This document shows, one piece after another, positions 19,589-30,684 of a stretch of 64,000 bases of DNA. The DNA lies in the NCBI GenBank assembly GCA_007741555.1, contig CP036526.1, positions 7,491,719 through 7,555,718 on the forward strand, in the 5' to 3' direction. A program made the position numbers and the translations under genes. The notes beneath the pieces are model-generated. The model saw nothing but the letters and a program-made list of their open reading frames with translations, ran no database searches and had not been told where the DNA came from. This DNA comes from Stieleria marina. Lineage in GTDB: Bacteria; Planctomycetota; Planctomycetia; Pirellulales; Pirellulaceae. Position 1 is the first letter of the stretch; each line of letters starts with the position of its first letter.

Positions 19589-22500
19589 TTTGCTAACCAG
19601 CGGCTAACCGCTTGGGCATCGGGAAAATCACATTGACGGAACTTCATGATGCGACCATCCGAATCGTCGTACAACAGCATGGTCGCCGCCGACAATTCGG
19701 ACGCAATGGGACTGTCGATCAACACTGACGAATCGGACGCATTCATGCGGCCAAGCAATCGTAATTCCAAATCGTGCTGCGATGCACGCGGCAACCATCG
19801 TGAAAGGGTTTCGGCACCACCGCAGATCAAAAAGACAAAGACATTTGCCGCGGGACCATCGCGAAGCACTTCACGCATCGCGGTCGGACCGTTTTCGTCC
19901 GCGGCTGCGGAGTCGAGCGAAAAGCTAAACGAATCGTCTTGCCGAAATTCGCGAAAACGATCCAGCGGATCGATGATTGCGATGATCGGCGGAGCATCTT
20001 CGCTGTCGTCGCCGCGTTGTTTGACAATCTTGTTCAAAGCCACCATTTCGGCTTCGCTATCGCGCGGTTTGATCTGCTTGGCACTGATACCGGCTTCTTC
20101 CAGCCACGGCATCATCGACGGCGCGTCATCGGCGCGAGTGCCATCGAAGTACAAGACCTGCAGCTTGGGATGGCTGCGAATGAACGAGGAGACGGTCGAT
20201 GCAATCAGTGCGCTGCGTGATTCGGGAGGCGTGATCAACAGCACGTTGCGGCCGGCGTTTCGAGTCAACTCCAACGTCGCGGGCGGACCGATTTCGACCG
20301 ACTCACCCAAGAACCCACGCAGACCATTAGTTTTGGATTCGCCTTTGATGGCCGTATCGGCCAGAGGCCCCGACCAAGCGCACGGTCGATTGCCTTCAAA
20401 GACGACCGGCGGTGCATAGTCGGCAATGAATTTGTCATCCCGCTTGGAGATTCTGGCCAGTAGTTTCTTGTGTTCATCCGACGACAACCAAGCCACTTGA
20501 AAAGGATGATTGCCTTCGACCAGACCGCCAGCATCGTTGTAGATCGCTTCGCCGGGACGGCTGATCAGTCGCGCCGCGGTATTGTCGTCTGACAAAATCA
20601 ACGCCGCATCGGATTCGCTGCACTGCATCGCGATTCGCACAGCCATCTGACCTAAGGTCGCCCGCGGCAATGAAAACGCACCCGCCAGCGACTGACTGCT
20701 CAGCACAACATGCATTCCAAAGGAACGGCCTTGCCGCACCAATCGGTCCAACAGCATCGCGCAGTCACCAGCCAACCGATCGTCGCGGACAAACAGCTCT
20801 TGAAATTCGTCGATGACCAACATAATGCGAGGCAATTCGTCGCCGCGCACGCCGCGATATTCGCTCAGTTCTTGAACGCCATAAGAGCGAAACTTCTCGC
20901 CTCGTTCTTGCAGTTCCGCATCCAACCGCTGCAGAACGCTGCGTCCAAATTCGCGTTCGCTTTCGATCCCGATCACACGTGCGTGTGGCATCCCATGGTC
21001 GGCGTAAGGTTTAAATTCGACGCCTTTCTTGAAATCCAGCAAGTAGAAATGCAGCTGATCGGGTCGGTAGTGAAATGCTCCGGACGTAATGATCGAATGC
21101 AGCAGCGTACTTTTTCCGGAGCCGGTTTTGCCCGCGATCAAAACGTGTTGCCGCACTCCTTCGCCAAGATTCAGACTGAGGCTTCGGTTCGCACCCTGGG
21201 TTCCGACCACGATGTCGATTCCGTCGTCGGTGGACGCTTCGCCTTCGTTGTCTTGTTCCAAGAGTGACCGCAGTGGAATTTCGACACGAGACGCCGCCAC
21301 GGCGGCCGTACCGATTTTTTCGACCAGGGCATTGCGTAGCTGTGACGGCGGTGACGCGTACGGCTGGAACGGCAATTCACCTAGCAGTTGCGAATCGACG
21401 TGCCACGAACCGCTTTCGTCCACTTTCAACTTCAGCAGTTTGTCACTGGTCGGCATCGGCATGTCGCCCGGCCACGGTTTGCTGCTGTCGGTGACGATGA
21501 CCGTAAACACCCCACACCGGATGCCGCTTTCGATCAGGGCCAACAGATGTTTGTAGCTGCTACGCGTCAGTCCTTCGGGCAATCCCACTCCGGCGACAAT
21601 TCGGTAGGGTTCGGCCATGGAACCGGCGACGTCGTTGTAGTCTTCGATCCGCTGAAACCGATCGCGCAGACTTGACTGCAGGACGTCTTCGACATGGTGC
21701 GCGATTTCGCCCAGCCGTTGGTCGATATTGCTTTCGCTGGTCCAGACGCGGTGGCCGACCAGCGAGGGATCGTGATCCGCCAACGCCATGAAACTGGTGA
21801 AATGTTGCCCTCGGCCAAGCGGATCGATCAAAGTCAGTTTGACGCGTGATGGCGATACGCCCGTCAAGGTTCGCCAAAGAATCTGGTGCGCCAATTCGAT
21901 CGCGTTTTCCATTTGCGCCGGTGCCGCTTCGACCACGACCGCGCTGTGCAAACGCCGATGCAACACCACAGGCAACGATGCAGGAATTTCTTCATTGGGA
22001 ACAATCTGCGGCGTGTCAACGTCGCTGATCACACCGTTGGCGTCCGCCTGATCAGCCGGTGACAGCGACTGACGCAGATTGTCGGCGACCGCCAAGGCTC
22101 CCAACGGCAAGTAGTCCAGCTTGGCGATCTTGGTCGCTTCGTTGTCGACAATCGATTGCCAGGGAGCGAACCGTTCTTGAACGGCGGCATCCGTCAAAGC
22201 AATCTTTTGCATTCCTTTGTTGACGCCTTGTTTCAGCCGATGCGCCAGTCGCTCTAATTGCCTGCGCCGAAACTCTTGACTGGCTTCACGTTGCGATTGC
22301 AAATTTTGGTCGGTTTGCGACAAAGCATCGGTGATTTCGATGGCCAGCGATTCGGCGCGCGTGTGCATCTGGCTACTGACATTGGCATAGTCCGCCAGAT
22401 ATTTTTCGTCCACGGCTGCCAGCGACGCGGTCAGTTTTTCGCGTGCTTCGCGCTGCTCTTCCTTGAGACCACTTTCCAGTTCCGCCAGTTGTTCCAGTTT

Positions 22501-23496
22501 CCAGCGATCGGCCGCGGCGAGGTGTGATTTGCGGCGATCGATCAATTCTTGCGAAAGTTCGTCGGCCGTCTTCTTGGCGATGTCACGTCCGGTCTGCGCG
22601 GCTTCTTCTGCCGCGACCACAATTCGTTCGACGCGCGGATAAAGCTGCCGCGTCATTTTCTTTAGTGGCCACAACAAAATCGCATAGATGACAAACCCCA
22701 ATACGCCGCCTGTGACAATTCCAATCACCATGGGGATCCAGGGCGGATCGAATTTCATCAGCAGGACGCCGATGATCCAGACCACAATGAAGACGGCCAC
22801 ACCGGCGGGCAGATAAAACGAGTCAACGATTTTGGACGCCGCTCCGGTCTGCATCTCAGTGACGGTCGATTTCAGTTTTCGCGTCAATCGATATACCGTG
22901 TCGACCGATTCGGTAACCGATTTGGGCGGAACTTCGGCCATGTTTTCTTCGGGCGACTGCGCCGGCGGAACCGCGGGCAATCCATCCAGTCGCCGCACTG
23001 TCAGAGCTCGCGCCCATTCGATGTCTTCTTGCATCGGATCAAGCGAATCGTCGATCGAAGCGATCTCGGCTCGCATCTGATCGATCGGCTGCGACTTTCT
23101 GATTTCGTACTGATGGACGACGGCTTCGCGACGGGCGTCGACTTTGCGACCGATATCGCTTTGCCCATCGGCTAGCTTCTTTCGAAAGATCGCGGACAGC
23201 CGATTGACTTGCTGACGTGTTTTGATCGCATTCGCTTCGTAAGTCGCCGTCAGCTTTTCTTCTGTTGCGTCCCATTCGTCCAACATTTGTCGCCGCTGAC
23301 GACGACACTCGTCAGTTTGCTCGCCGCGGCTGGACGCAAGCGATTGTTCTTCTTGGTCTTTTTCGGCGCTGTGACGCTGCATCAGCTCCCGCTGTTTTTC
23401 GGCGGAGGATCGACAGCGTTGTGCCAGTCCACTTAGCAATCGTATTTGACGACGGGGATCGAACAGTCCCGGTGGATCGACAGCGGAGTCTTTCAT
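19585..23496 (-). CDS. Large FtsK/SpoIIIE-type membrane ATPase (EccC-like)
   Basis: A 1303-residue protein with a Lys/Glu/Arg-rich coiled-coil N-terminus (to ~205), two membrane helices near residues 225-275 (AVFIVVWIIGVLLM, then VLGFVIYAILLWPL), a second long coiled coil (~295-440), and one FtsK/SpoIIIE motor with Walker A AGKTGSGKST near 790 and Walker B IMLVIDEF near 893. A further domain (VLLITPPESRSALIASTVS) looks like a degenerate second ATPase. Twin N-terminal helices plus tandem ATPase modules recall EccC of type VII secretion, although the coiled coils are unusual. A WXG100-sized protein is encoded 53 bp upstream. A secretion motor is inferred; DNA translocation cannot be excluded. 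Confidence 0.8.
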   Translation of the reverse strand: MKDSAVDPPGLFDPRRQIRLLSGLAQRCRSSAEKQRELMQRHSAEKDQEEQSLASSRGEQTDECRRQRRQMLDEWDATEEKLTATYEANAIKTRQQVNRLSAIFRKKLADGQSDIGRKVDARREAVVHQYEIRKSQPIDQMRAEIASIDDSLDPMQEDIEWARALTVRRLDGLPAVPPAQSPEENMAEVPPKSVTESVDTVYRLTRKLKSTVTEMQTGAASKIVDSFYLPAGVAVFIVVWIIGVLLMKFDPPWIPMVIGIVTGGVLGFVIYAILLWPLKKMTRQLYPRVERIVVAAEEAAQTGRDIAKKTADELSQELIDRRKSHLAAADRWKLEQLAELESGLKEEQREAREKLTASLAAVDEKYLADYANVSSQMHTRAESLAIEITDALSQTDQNLQSQREASQEFRRRQLERLAHRLKQGVNKGMQKIALTDAAVQERFAPWQSIVDNEATKIAKLDYLPLGALAVADNLRQSLSPADQADANGVISDVDTPQIVPNEEIPASLPVVLHRRLHSAVVVEAAPAQMENAIELAHQILWRTLTGVSPSRVKLTLIDPLGRGQHFTSFMALADHDPSLVGHRVWTSESNIDQRLGEIAHHVEDVLQSSLRDRFQRIEDYNDVAGSMAEPYRIVAGVGLPEGLTRSSYKHLLALIESGIRCGVFTVIVTDSSKPWPGDMPMPTSDKLLKLKVDESGSWHVDSQLLGELPFQPYASPPSQLRNALVEKIGTAAVAASRVEIPLRSLLEQDNEGEASTDDGIDIVVGTQGANRSLSLNLGEGVRQHVLIAGKTGSGKSTLLHSIITSGAFHYRPDQLHFYLLDFKKGVEFKPYADHGMPHARVIGIESEREFGRSVLQRLDAELQERGEKFRSYGVQELSEYRGVRGDELPRIMLVIDEFQELFVRDDRLAGDCAMLLDRLVRQGRSFGMHVVLSSQSLAGAFSLPRATLGQMAVRIAMQCSESDAALILSDDNTAARLISRPGEAIYNDAGGLVEGNHPFQVAWLSSDEHKKLLARISKRDDKFIADYAPPVVFEGNRPCAWSGPLADTAIKGESKTNGLRGFLGESVEIGPPATLELTRNAGRNVLLITPPESRSALIASTVSSFIRSHPKLQVLYFDGTRADDAPSMMPWLEEAGISAKQIKPRDSEAEMVALNKIVKQRGDDSEDAPPIIAIIDPLDRFREFRQDDSFSFSLDSAAADENGPTAMREVLRDGPAANVFVFLICGGAETLSRWLPRASQHDLELRLLGRMNASDSSVLIDSPIASELSAATMLLYDDSDGRIMKFRQCDFPDAQAVSRWLAK

Positions 23497-23549
23497 GGTG
23501 ATGAATCAGTCGTCAACGATCGTACGAACAAGCTTGCTACCAGCTAACA

Positions 23550-23804
23550 CTATAGCTGATCCGGCGACGGACCTTCGTCTGCGAGTGCACGATCCGCTTG
23601 ACGAATTTTATTGGTAAGTTCGTTTAGCCCAGCCGTAAATCGATTGAGGCTAGGTCCCAGTGAAGCGAGATGCTCTTGTTCAAACCGCCGGCAACGATCA
23701 TCCCGCCAATCTTCTTTGACATCGGCCCAAAGTTTCGCAAACTCGATAAAGTCTCTTTTGAACCGACTCTCAGCGTCGGTTAGCGTGCCCAATTGAAACG
23801 ACAT
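23550..23804 (-). CDS. WXG100-like small helical protein
   Basis: An 84-residue all-helical protein. KLWADVKEDWRDDRCRRFEQ sits where WXG100 proteins have their central Trp-containing turn, with amphipathic helices either side. No strict WxG is present; the sequence is W-x-D-D. Size, predicted helical hairpin and position 53 bp upstream of an FtsK-type ATPase suggest an ESAT-6/WXG100-like secretion substrate or ATPase partner. Start ATG 23804 has an AGAGA at suitable spacing. The family assignment is inference. Confidence 0.65.
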   Translation of the reverse strand: MSFQLGTLTDAESRFKRDFIEFAKLWADVKEDWRDDRCRRFEQEHLASLGPSLNRFTAGLNELTNKIRQADRALADEGPSPDQL

Positions 23805-23835
23805 GTCGTAGTCTCTTTGGTGGCGGGAGGAAGCG

Positions 23836-25383
23836 TTAAGAGTTAAACGTCCGCAACATTTTGCGACCTTTGTACAAGTTAAAGATATCGCTTGGACCCA
23901 AGGGACGCTGACGGCCAGCGATGGGTTGATCGATTGTTTCTAACCCGTCGGTCACGACGACGCACTGTGTGTTGTCTCGCGTGCCGGTAAAAATGGCGGC
24001 CTGTTCGTCCAGCAAAAAACCCAGCATTTCCGGCTTGATGTCATCATAACCGAGATGCTGGAGATGCTGAGCAAACGGCTCAATTGCACGCTTCTGAGCT
24101 TCATTGAATTGATCGACACTGATCGTAAAGATGTCGGAATGCTCGGCGTGCCAGCCTGCGTAGATTGCGTAAATATCGTCGATCGACATATCGGCCACGT
24201 CAGCGGCCAGCGAATGGGTCGTTGGCCCAGCGATTCCAACATTGCTGAAAACGCGGTCGCCAAAATTGTATTCGAACCGCACTAGAAACACGTCGATCGG
24301 ATTTTCGAAGCTAGGCCAAAGCATGCGACGTGTGTCGACCACTTCGATATGGGTCGGCGGAACACCCATTTGTTGTGGTTGGCTAAGCCAAAGGGCCAAC
24401 TCAGCTTCGGCGTTGGCGTTGTCGGTGCGATACTCCTCTTCGATCTCATCGCCGAAACCCAATTCGTCGGCATACTGAATGGCGCGCAATCGGGCCGCCG
24501 GATCACCGGCCAATTCGATCAAACGTTCTTGGCCAACGTCATCGCCTAGTTTCGCCAGAGCGCCAGCTGCTTCACATTGAACGCGGCGGTGTCGAAGTTC
24601 GACCGTTTGATTCAGTTTGCCAATCGATGACTCGTCACCGATCAATCCCACTGCATCGCACAGGGACACTGCCAGTGCGACGGCTTCGCCCAAAGTGTTT
24701 TGCACCGTTTCGACATCGGTTCCAAACGCCCGGGGATTATCCTCGAAACTGCCCAGTCGACCGCTGACTTCGCCCAACAGATGGTTCAGCGCTTGCAACT
24801 GTTCGACGGCGGGATGTTCGTCGACGCGACCTTTGCGAGTCAGGTAGTTTGCCAAATCCAACAATGACGCTGCCAGCGAAGGATGGATCAGACACTGCAA
24901 CACGTCGGGATACAACGCATCGACGGGCCAATCATCGTTTTGCATCAATGGACTTAGAATCTGAGCGGCCTGCATCCATTCTTTGGGAGGACGATCGATC
25001 AGGATCGCTTTCAAGATTCCCAGCGATGCAGCCGTTCGCATCATCGCCAGGACTTGCAGCAGCAGGTGCCGGTTGGACGTTTGGTCGGGCAGCGTGGATT
25101 CCACCTGATAGATCACTTGCGGATCAATCTTGGCCAACACCACGGCGACTTCATCGATAGGCGCTTGCAACAACTGGGTATGCACGACGCTCAGCAGACC
25201 GCCAATGATCGCCGGATCCGACTGATTGATGGCACCGGATTGTTCCACCATGGCTGCCAATGTCGCAAGACCGGCGGCGGGTCCCGTGGCTTCAGCAATT
25301 TTTCTGAGATGGTAGCCGGCATTCACCGGATCAGCGGACGGGCCAAGGAGAGGAGAAAGGTCAGGTAGATTCAAGACGTTCAC
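23836..25383 (-). CDS. HEAT-like repeat protein of the FtsK block
   Basis: A 515-residue soluble protein without a signal peptide. The first ~340 residues are helical, Leu/Ala-rich and partly repeat-like (LRHRRVQCEAAGALAKLGDD resembles a HEAT repeat). The C-terminal ~170 residues are a mixed alpha/beta region of unknown type (PTHIEVVDTRRMLWPSFENP). It lies 31 bp upstream of the WXG100-like gene on the same strand, and is probably the first clear gene of the operon. It could be a scaffold or chaperone for the FtsK machine; no function is recognised. Confidence 0.7.
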   Translation of the reverse strand: MNVLNLPDLSPLLGPSADPVNAGYHLRKIAEATGPAAGLATLAAMVEQSGAINQSDPAIIGGLLSVVHTQLLQAPIDEVAVVLAKIDPQVIYQVESTLPDQTSNRHLLLQVLAMMRTAASLGILKAILIDRPPKEWMQAAQILSPLMQNDDWPVDALYPDVLQCLIHPSLAASLLDLANYLTRKGRVDEHPAVEQLQALNHLLGEVSGRLGSFEDNPRAFGTDVETVQNTLGEAVALAVSLCDAVGLIGDESSIGKLNQTVELRHRRVQCEAAGALAKLGDDVGQERLIELAGDPAARLRAIQYADELGFGDEIEEEYRTDNANAEAELALWLSQPQQMGVPPTHIEVVDTRRMLWPSFENPIDVFLVRFEYNFGDRVFSNVGIAGPTTHSLAADVADMSIDDIYAIYAGWHAEHSDIFTISVDQFNEAQKRAIEPFAQHLQHLGYDDIKPEMLGFLLDEQAAIFTGTRDNTQCVVVTDGLETIDQPIAGRQRPLGPSDIFNLYKGRKMLRTFNS

Positions 25384-25558
25384 ACAGCGCGGTCAGAGGC
25401 AAGAAATCGACACGAGTATTCTTGCCGCGAATCGGGTTTTGTGAAACGTGGGGCGATTTTCGGCGTGTCACACCACCAGCCGAATATCGCGTCATCAGCC
25501 GGGCTCGTGGAATCAGCAGGATACCGGTCACCAACAAAAACGCGGTTGCCGACGCCAT
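25361..25558 (-). CDS. Possible small membrane protein
   Basis: A 65-residue frame beginning MASATAFLLVTGILLIP, one hydrophobic helix followed by a basic tail. It overlaps the start of the HEAT-like gene by 23 bp and lies 21 bp after the DUF1501 stop, with codon choice like its neighbours. It could be real or a chance frame; no family is recognised. Confidence 0.3.
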   Translation of the reverse strand: MASATAFLLVTGILLIPRARLMTRYSAGGVTRRKSPHVSQNPIRGKNTRVDFLPLTALCERLEST

Positions 25559-25579
25559 GACTTGGGCCGATCCACCCAG

Positions 25580-27034
25580 CTATGCCAAGATTTCTTGGAT
25601 CACTCGGCTATCTTCGACACCGGTCAACTTTTGATCGAGACCTTGGAAAGGGTACGTAAACCGTTCGTGATCGATCCCCATTTGATTCAGGATCGTGGCG
25701 TTGAGATCGCGTATGTGAACCGGATCTTTGGTGACGTTGTAGCTGAAATCATCCGTTTCACCATGAACGACGCCGCCTTTCATGCCCGCACCTGCCATCC
25801 AAATGGTGAAGCATTTTGGGTGATGATCGCGGCCGTAGGTGTCTTTGGTCAATTTGCCTTGGCAATAAATGGTCCGGCCAAATTCGCCGCCCCAGACGAC
25901 CAACGTGTCGTCCAACATGCCACGCTGTCGCAAATCGGTTAATAGTCCTGCGGATGGCTGATCAACGTCGCGGCATTGGTTGGGCAAGTCTTTTGGCAAA
26001 GCACCGTGCTGATCCCAACCGCGATGAAAAATCTGCGTGAACCGAACGCCACGTTCGGCCATCCGCCGCGACATCAAACAGCAATTGGCAAACGTTCCTG
26101 GTATCAGCACATCGGGACCATACAAATCCAGCACATGCTGCGGTTCGTCGCTGATGTCTGCCAAATCAGGCACACTGGTTTGCATCCGAAACGCCATTTC
26201 GTACTGCGCGATACGCGCCAGTGTTTCGGGATCGCCGGTTCGTTCCGAGTTGATGCTGTTGAGTCGTCCCAGTGAATCGAGCATCCGGCGGCGAACGCGC
26301 GAATCGATCCCGCCCGGATTGGACAGATACAACACGGGGTCACCGGCGCTGCGCAGAGCAACACCTTGATACTTGCTAGGCAAAAACCCACTTCCCCAAA
26401 GCCGGTTGTACAGCGCCTGGGCTTCTTTGCGACCGGTCCAAGTTGCCGTCATCACCATGAACGCAGGCAAGTTTTCGTTTTCGGTACCTAGTCCGTAATT
26501 CAGCCAAGCGCCCAGGCTTGCTTTGCCCGGCAATTGGTCGCCGGTGCAAATGTACGTGATCGCGGGATCGTGATTGATTGCTTCGGTGTACATCGATTTG
26601 ACCAAAGCGATCTCGTCGACTTTGCCAGCCATGTGCGGCAGCAACTCGCTGACCATCGTGCCGTTTTGACCATGCGGTTTAAAATCGTAGACACTCGGCG
26701 CAATGGGAAACCGCGACTGGCCACTGGTCATCGTGGTCAGTCGTTGACCTTGGCGAATTGATTCGGGCAAATCCTTGTCAAAGAAATCGGCCATCTTGGG
26801 TTTGTGATCCCACATGTCCATCTGACTGGGCGCACCCGACATGAACAAATAGATCGCCCGTTTGGCCTTGGCCGGGTGATGCGGCAAATCCGGCCGACCA
26901 CCGGCGCGTGGCTGCGTGGCAGCCTGCGTATCGAGCGACGCCAACGCCGCGGCTCCTAGACCAGCCGAAGTCCGCGAGAAAAACGCACGGCGCGTCAGGT
27001 CATTTGCAAAGTGGTTTTGGTTTTCAGCACTCAT
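25580..27034 (-). CDS. DUF1501 family secreted protein (sulfatase-like fold)
   Basis: A 484-residue DUF1501 protein with an apparent Tat-type signal ([21 protein letters not shown]). Family features include [30 protein letters not shown]-type and [10 protein letters not shown] segments, and the C-terminal TDDFSYNV and HDLNATIL-like ([10 protein letters not shown]) motif. In planctomycetes DUF1501 genes are nearly always paired with a cytochrome/PSD1 protein, as here with a 4-bp overlap. The function of the pair is not established; an extracytoplasmic role in polysaccharide or sulfate-ester use has been suggested from context. Confidence 0.92.
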   Translation of the reverse strand: MSAENQNHFANDLTRRAFFSRTSAGLGAAALASLDTQAATQPRAGGRPDLPHHPAKAKRAIYLFMSGAPSQMDMWDHKPKMADFFDKDLPESIRQGQRLTTMTSGQSRFPIAPSVYDFKPHGQNGTMVSELLPHMAGKVDEIALVKSMYTEAINHDPAITYICTGDQLPGKASLGAWLNYGLGTENENLPAFMVMTATWTGRKEAQALYNRLWGSGFLPSKYQGVALRSAGDPVLYLSNPGGIDSRVRRRMLDSLGRLNSINSERTGDPETLARIAQYEMAFRMQTSVPDLADISDEPQHVLDLYGPDVLIPGTFANCCLMSRRMAERGVRFTQIFHRGWDQHGALPKDLPNQCRDVDQPSAGLLTDLRQRGMLDDTLVVWGGEFGRTIYCQGKLTKDTYGRDHHPKCFTIWMAGAGMKGGVVHGETDDFSYNVTKDPVHIRDLNATILNQMGIDHERFTYPFQGLDQKLTGVEDSRVIQEILA

Positions 27035-30000
27035 TTCGATACTACCTCATCCAAGTTCAATAAAGTGCTGGCCAACACGGTCCAAGCAGCCAGATCCGCC
27101 GACCTCTTTCCGACCAATTTTTTGGCTTCGGACAGATCAACGGCATAGCTCCGTTTTAAATCCACCAGCAGCCCTTGCAGTTCATCGGTTTCGATCGACG
27201 TAGGCGGACGAATTGTGATCTTCTGGAACAACCATTCGATTCGTTGTTGGTCCGAATCCACTTCCGTTTGTGACTGCGCCATCACGGCCAGCGATTTGGC
27301 GGCTTGCAAGTACTGCACTTCGTTCATCAACAGCAGTGCCTGCAGGGGTGTGTTGGTGCGTTCGCGTCGGGCGGTGCAAGATTCGCGACTGGGCGCGTCA
27401 AACGTCGACATCTGCGGCGGCGCACTGGTCCGTTTCCAAAAGATATAGACGCTGCGTCGATAGATTTTGTCGTCCTCTTTGTCAGCCGTAAATTTGGCGG
27501 TGTTACTGCGGGAATAGCCCACGGCGTACCACAGACCATCCGGCTGAGGCGGTTTAACGCTGGGGCCGCCCCTGTCTTTTCGAAGCAGGCCAGCCAGCTC
27601 CAATGCTTGATCGCGGAGAACTTCGGCGTCCAAGCGATACCGTGGCCCACGTGCAAACAAACGGTTCTCGGGGTCGACCTGCAAAGCAGAATCGCTCGCC
27701 TGCGAATCTCGCCCGTAGGCCTCCGTCATCACGAGCGACTTGATCAGCTGTTTGACGTCCCAGCCACTTTCACGAAACTCGACCGCAAGATGATCCAGCA
27801 ACTGCGGGTGAGTAGGAGCGTCGCCTTGGCTGCCAAAGTCTTCGCTGGTTTTGACTAATCCCATTCCAAAGATCTGCTGCCAAAATCGATTGACCGCCAC
27901 CCGAGCCGTTAGCGGATGATCCGGCGAACAAAGCCATCTCGCCAATCCAAGACGATCCAATGGAGCGTCCACTGGAAGCGGCGGCAGAAAGCTGGGCGTC
28001 GTCCGGGGAACCACATCACCGGGTTGATCATATTGCCCCCGATTCAAGATGTGCGCCTCACGCGGCTTGGCAAGCTCCTTCCAAACCAAAGTCGTTGGCG
28101 ATTCCGCGATCAACTTTTCCCTGGCCTTTTGCAATCCGTTCCTAAGATCAATCAAGGCCAACCAATCGGGATGCTGGCAGTGCACTGCGCGATAGTATTT
28201 TTGGATCGCCGTCTGCTCCGCCGCGCTGCGGTCTTTCGCCGGCACACTTAAGAGTTGCACCAAATGCGACGGTGCTTCGATCGCCGGCGAACGCCAGGCA
28301 TAACACAATCGCGACTCACCGTTGTGGTTAATGACTTTGACGTAGAGTCGGTTGTCACCCTTTTTAAGATCGACGTCGTACTCATGGTGAAGCGGTTTCA
28401 ATTCACCGGCTGCACGGTGCATCGCGATACGCTTGCCGTTAAGAAAAATCTGGTGTCCGTCGTCCGTACCGATCAGAAGCGTCGCTTTCTGCGCTTTGGG
28501 AGCATGAATTTTCTGATGCAAGACCGTCACCGAAGAACGATCGGATAGTTTTGGCAAAGCATTGACCTGGACAGGCAACAGGTCCGCGCGGTGTTGCCAG
28601 CGGTAGGTTCGGTCGTTGTAGTTGAACACTTCACCAGCATCAAACTTCTTTTCCTGCGAAGCAAATTTCCGGCCGTATCCCGGACTGGCACTTTCCACCG
28701 CAAACGGTCCCACACTATGAATGTCGCCAAACGTGATGCGTTGGTTTTTCGGTACGGTGGGCCCTGAATCCGACAGCGTGCAACGCATACGACGGAACTG
28801 ATGTGCCGCATGCACGGACTGAAATTTCAGCTGCACGCGAATCAGAGTGGGTCGTTCTTCGGTCCCACTGACAAGCGTGGGCATCATGAACCAAGCCGTT
28901 CGCGGACCGGTTTTGCGATGGCCATCGACCGCCCAGCCCTCGGATCCGTTTACTTTTCCATCGAATGCGTAGCTCACCGCGAACGGCCCGTCGCCTTGCT
29001 CGACATCCGCGATCGCGCTGTCGATCGGAACAACATGCCACTCGGGATCGTCGGAGCTGCTCGCTGTTTCGACGACGATCTCGCTTAGAACAACATTGCC
29101 GTTGGAGCTTAGCCCCGGGCGGTCGTCGGGTTTGTCGACCAACCCATCCAATCGCAGGGTTTGCCACTGCGCCCCAGCGGGAAGCGCCTCGGATGGCAAG
29201 GTCGCAACCAGGGTCAGCGTGTCTTTGGCGGCGGGATCTTTTGTGATCTCAAACGAACCGTCCTTGCGAATGTTGGTTTTCTTATTGGCTGCGGACGTAA
29301 CTTGTGAAGGCTGCAGGATGTGTTCAACGGGCGCGGCAGATGGCGAATACGTTTGCTCCCATTGCCGCTGAGCTTGATCGACCGTTTCGATTGGATCGGA
29401 AAGGCGGGCGATCGCGTGAGGCAATTCCTCATCGATTTCTTTGAGCCGTTGTTTTTGCTCGTCGCTCGGCACGCGAAGCACAGGGGCGGGGTCCTTGACG
29501 TTAAGGTCCAGCGCGCGACCGTCCAGCGAATTAAAAAACGCTGACAACGAGTAGTAGTCGGCCTGCGTGATGGGATCGAATTTGTGATCGTGACAAACGG
29601 CGCAGCCCGTCGTCAGACTTAAGAAAATGGTGCCAAAAGCATCGGTCCGGTCCATCACGTTGCGGGCAAAGACTTCGTCGTAAATCGACCCACCTTCGTT
29701 GGTCGTGACATTCAGCCGATTGAATCCACTGGCGATCTTTTGCGAATCGGTCGCATCGGGGAGCAAGTCGCCGGCCAGCTGTTCGGTGTAAAACTGATCC
29801 AACGGCATGTTGTCGTTGAACGCATCGATCACCCAATCACGATACGGCCACATCTCGCGATAGTTGTCCAGATGCAAACCATGCGTGTCGGCGTAACGAA
29901 CCAAGTCCAGCCAATAGCGGCCCATCTGTTCGCCGAAGCTAGGCGAATCGATCAACCGGTCCACCAGTTTTTCGTACGCATCATCCGAATCGTCACTTAG

Positions 30001-30633
30001 AAACGTTTCGATCTGCTGCGCATCGGGCGGCAATCCAGTCAGGTCCAAGCACACACGTCGCAAAAGCGTTCGCTTGTCAGCCGGCGCGGTCGCCACCAAT
30101 CCGGCTGCGGCAATCCGACAGTTCAGAAATCCGTCGATCGGCGTCGCAGCTGACGAGTCCACTTCGGGGCGGGTCGGCGAAATGAATGACCAATGCTGCT
30201 GGTACTTGGCACCATCGAGCACCCAGTCCTTCAAAACGTCTTTTTGTTTTTGCGAAAGCGGTTTATGAAAATCCGCCGGCGGCATCACCATGTCGGGATC
30301 CGTCGACAAGACACGCAGCACCAACTCACTGGCCGCTCGTTCTACTCGATCCGCTGAGTCGACGTTGACAGCCGCTTGAATTCCGTCCGCCGTGTCCAAA
30401 CGCAAATCAGCTTGCCGATCATGCTCATCGGGACCATGGCACGCAAAGCAGTGGTCGGACAAAATCGGCCGCACATCACGATTGAAATTGACTTCGGCGG
30501 CCAACGCCGGGCCACCAAACACCCCCAAAACGCAAATCAACCCTGCGACTTGAATCCGCTGCGTCCGCCAAAGGTGCATCGATGTAAGTGTCATATCGTT
30601 TGGTTTAATAGATAGAAGCTGAGCTGGTTTCAC
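27031..30633 (-). CDS. PSCyt1-PSCyt2-PSD1 domain secreted protein (DUF1549/DUF1553)
   Basis: A 1200-residue planctomycete-type exported cytochrome-like protein. The signal/anchor region [18 protein letters not shown] is followed by a PSCyt1 heme-binding CFACHGPD near residue 62, PSCyt2 (DUF1549, [15 protein letters not shown]), a PA14-like lectin insertion around residues 720-790 ([15 protein letters not shown]), and PSD1 (DUF1553, [13 protein letters not shown]) in the last third. The ATG at 30633 is the longest; 30594 and 30579 are alternatives nearer the signal peptide. The stop overlaps the DUF1501 start, a tight pairing seen throughout the Pirellulaceae. It is probably exported and involved in catabolic redox chemistry, function unproven. 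Confidence 0.93.
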   Translation of the reverse strand: MKPAQLLSIKPNDMTLTSMHLWRTQRIQVAGLICVLGVFGGPALAAEVNFNRDVRPILSDHCFACHGPDEHDRQADLRLDTADGIQAAVNVDSADRVERAASELVLRVLSTDPDMVMPPADFHKPLSQKQKDVLKDWVLDGAKYQQHWSFISPTRPEVDSSAATPIDGFLNCRIAAAGLVATAPADKRTLLRRVCLDLTGLPPDAQQIETFLSDDSDDAYEKLVDRLIDSPSFGEQMGRYWLDLVRYADTHGLHLDNYREMWPYRDWVIDAFNDNMPLDQFYTEQLAGDLLPDATDSQKIASGFNRLNVTTNEGGSIYDEVFARNVMDRTDAFGTIFLSLTTGCAVCHDHKFDPITQADYYSLSAFFNSLDGRALDLNVKDPAPVLRVPSDEQKQRLKEIDEELPHAIARLSDPIETVDQAQRQWEQTYSPSAAPVEHILQPSQVTSAANKKTNIRKDGSFEITKDPAAKDTLTLVATLPSEALPAGAQWQTLRLDGLVDKPDDRPGLSSNGNVVLSEIVVETASSSDDPEWHVVPIDSAIADVEQGDGPFAVSYAFDGKVNGSEGWAVDGHRKTGPRTAWFMMPTLVSGTEERPTLIRVQLKFQSVHAAHQFRRMRCTLSDSGPTVPKNQRITFGDIHSVGPFAVESASPGYGRKFASQEKKFDAGEVFNYNDRTYRWQHRADLLPVQVNALPKLSDRSSVTVLHQKIHAPKAQKATLLIGTDDGHQIFLNGKRIAMHRAAGELKPLHHEYDVDLKKGDNRLYVKVINHNGESRLCYAWRSPAIEAPSHLVQLLSVPAKDRSAAEQTAIQKYYRAVHCQHPDWLALIDLRNGLQKAREKLIAESPTTLVWKELAKPREAHILNRGQYDQPGDVVPRTTPSFLPPLPVDAPLDRLGLARWLCSPDHPLTARVAVNRFWQQIFGMGLVKTSEDFGSQGDAPTHPQLLDHLAVEFRESGWDVKQLIKSLVMTEAYGRDSQASDSALQVDPENRLFARGPRYRLDAEVLRDQALELAGLLRKDRGGPSVKPPQPDGLWYAVGYSRSNTAKFTADKEDDKIYRRSVYIFWKRTSAPPQMSTFDAPSRESCTARRERTNTPLQALLLMNEVQYLQAAKSLAVMAQSQTEVDSDQQRIEWLFQKITIRPPTSIETDELQGLLVDLKRSYAVDLSEAKKLVGKRSADLAAWTVLASTLLNLDEVVSK

Positions 30634-30684
30634 GCTACGCGATCATTTCCTAGTACGCATTTCCTGATACGTTCGAAAATGAAA

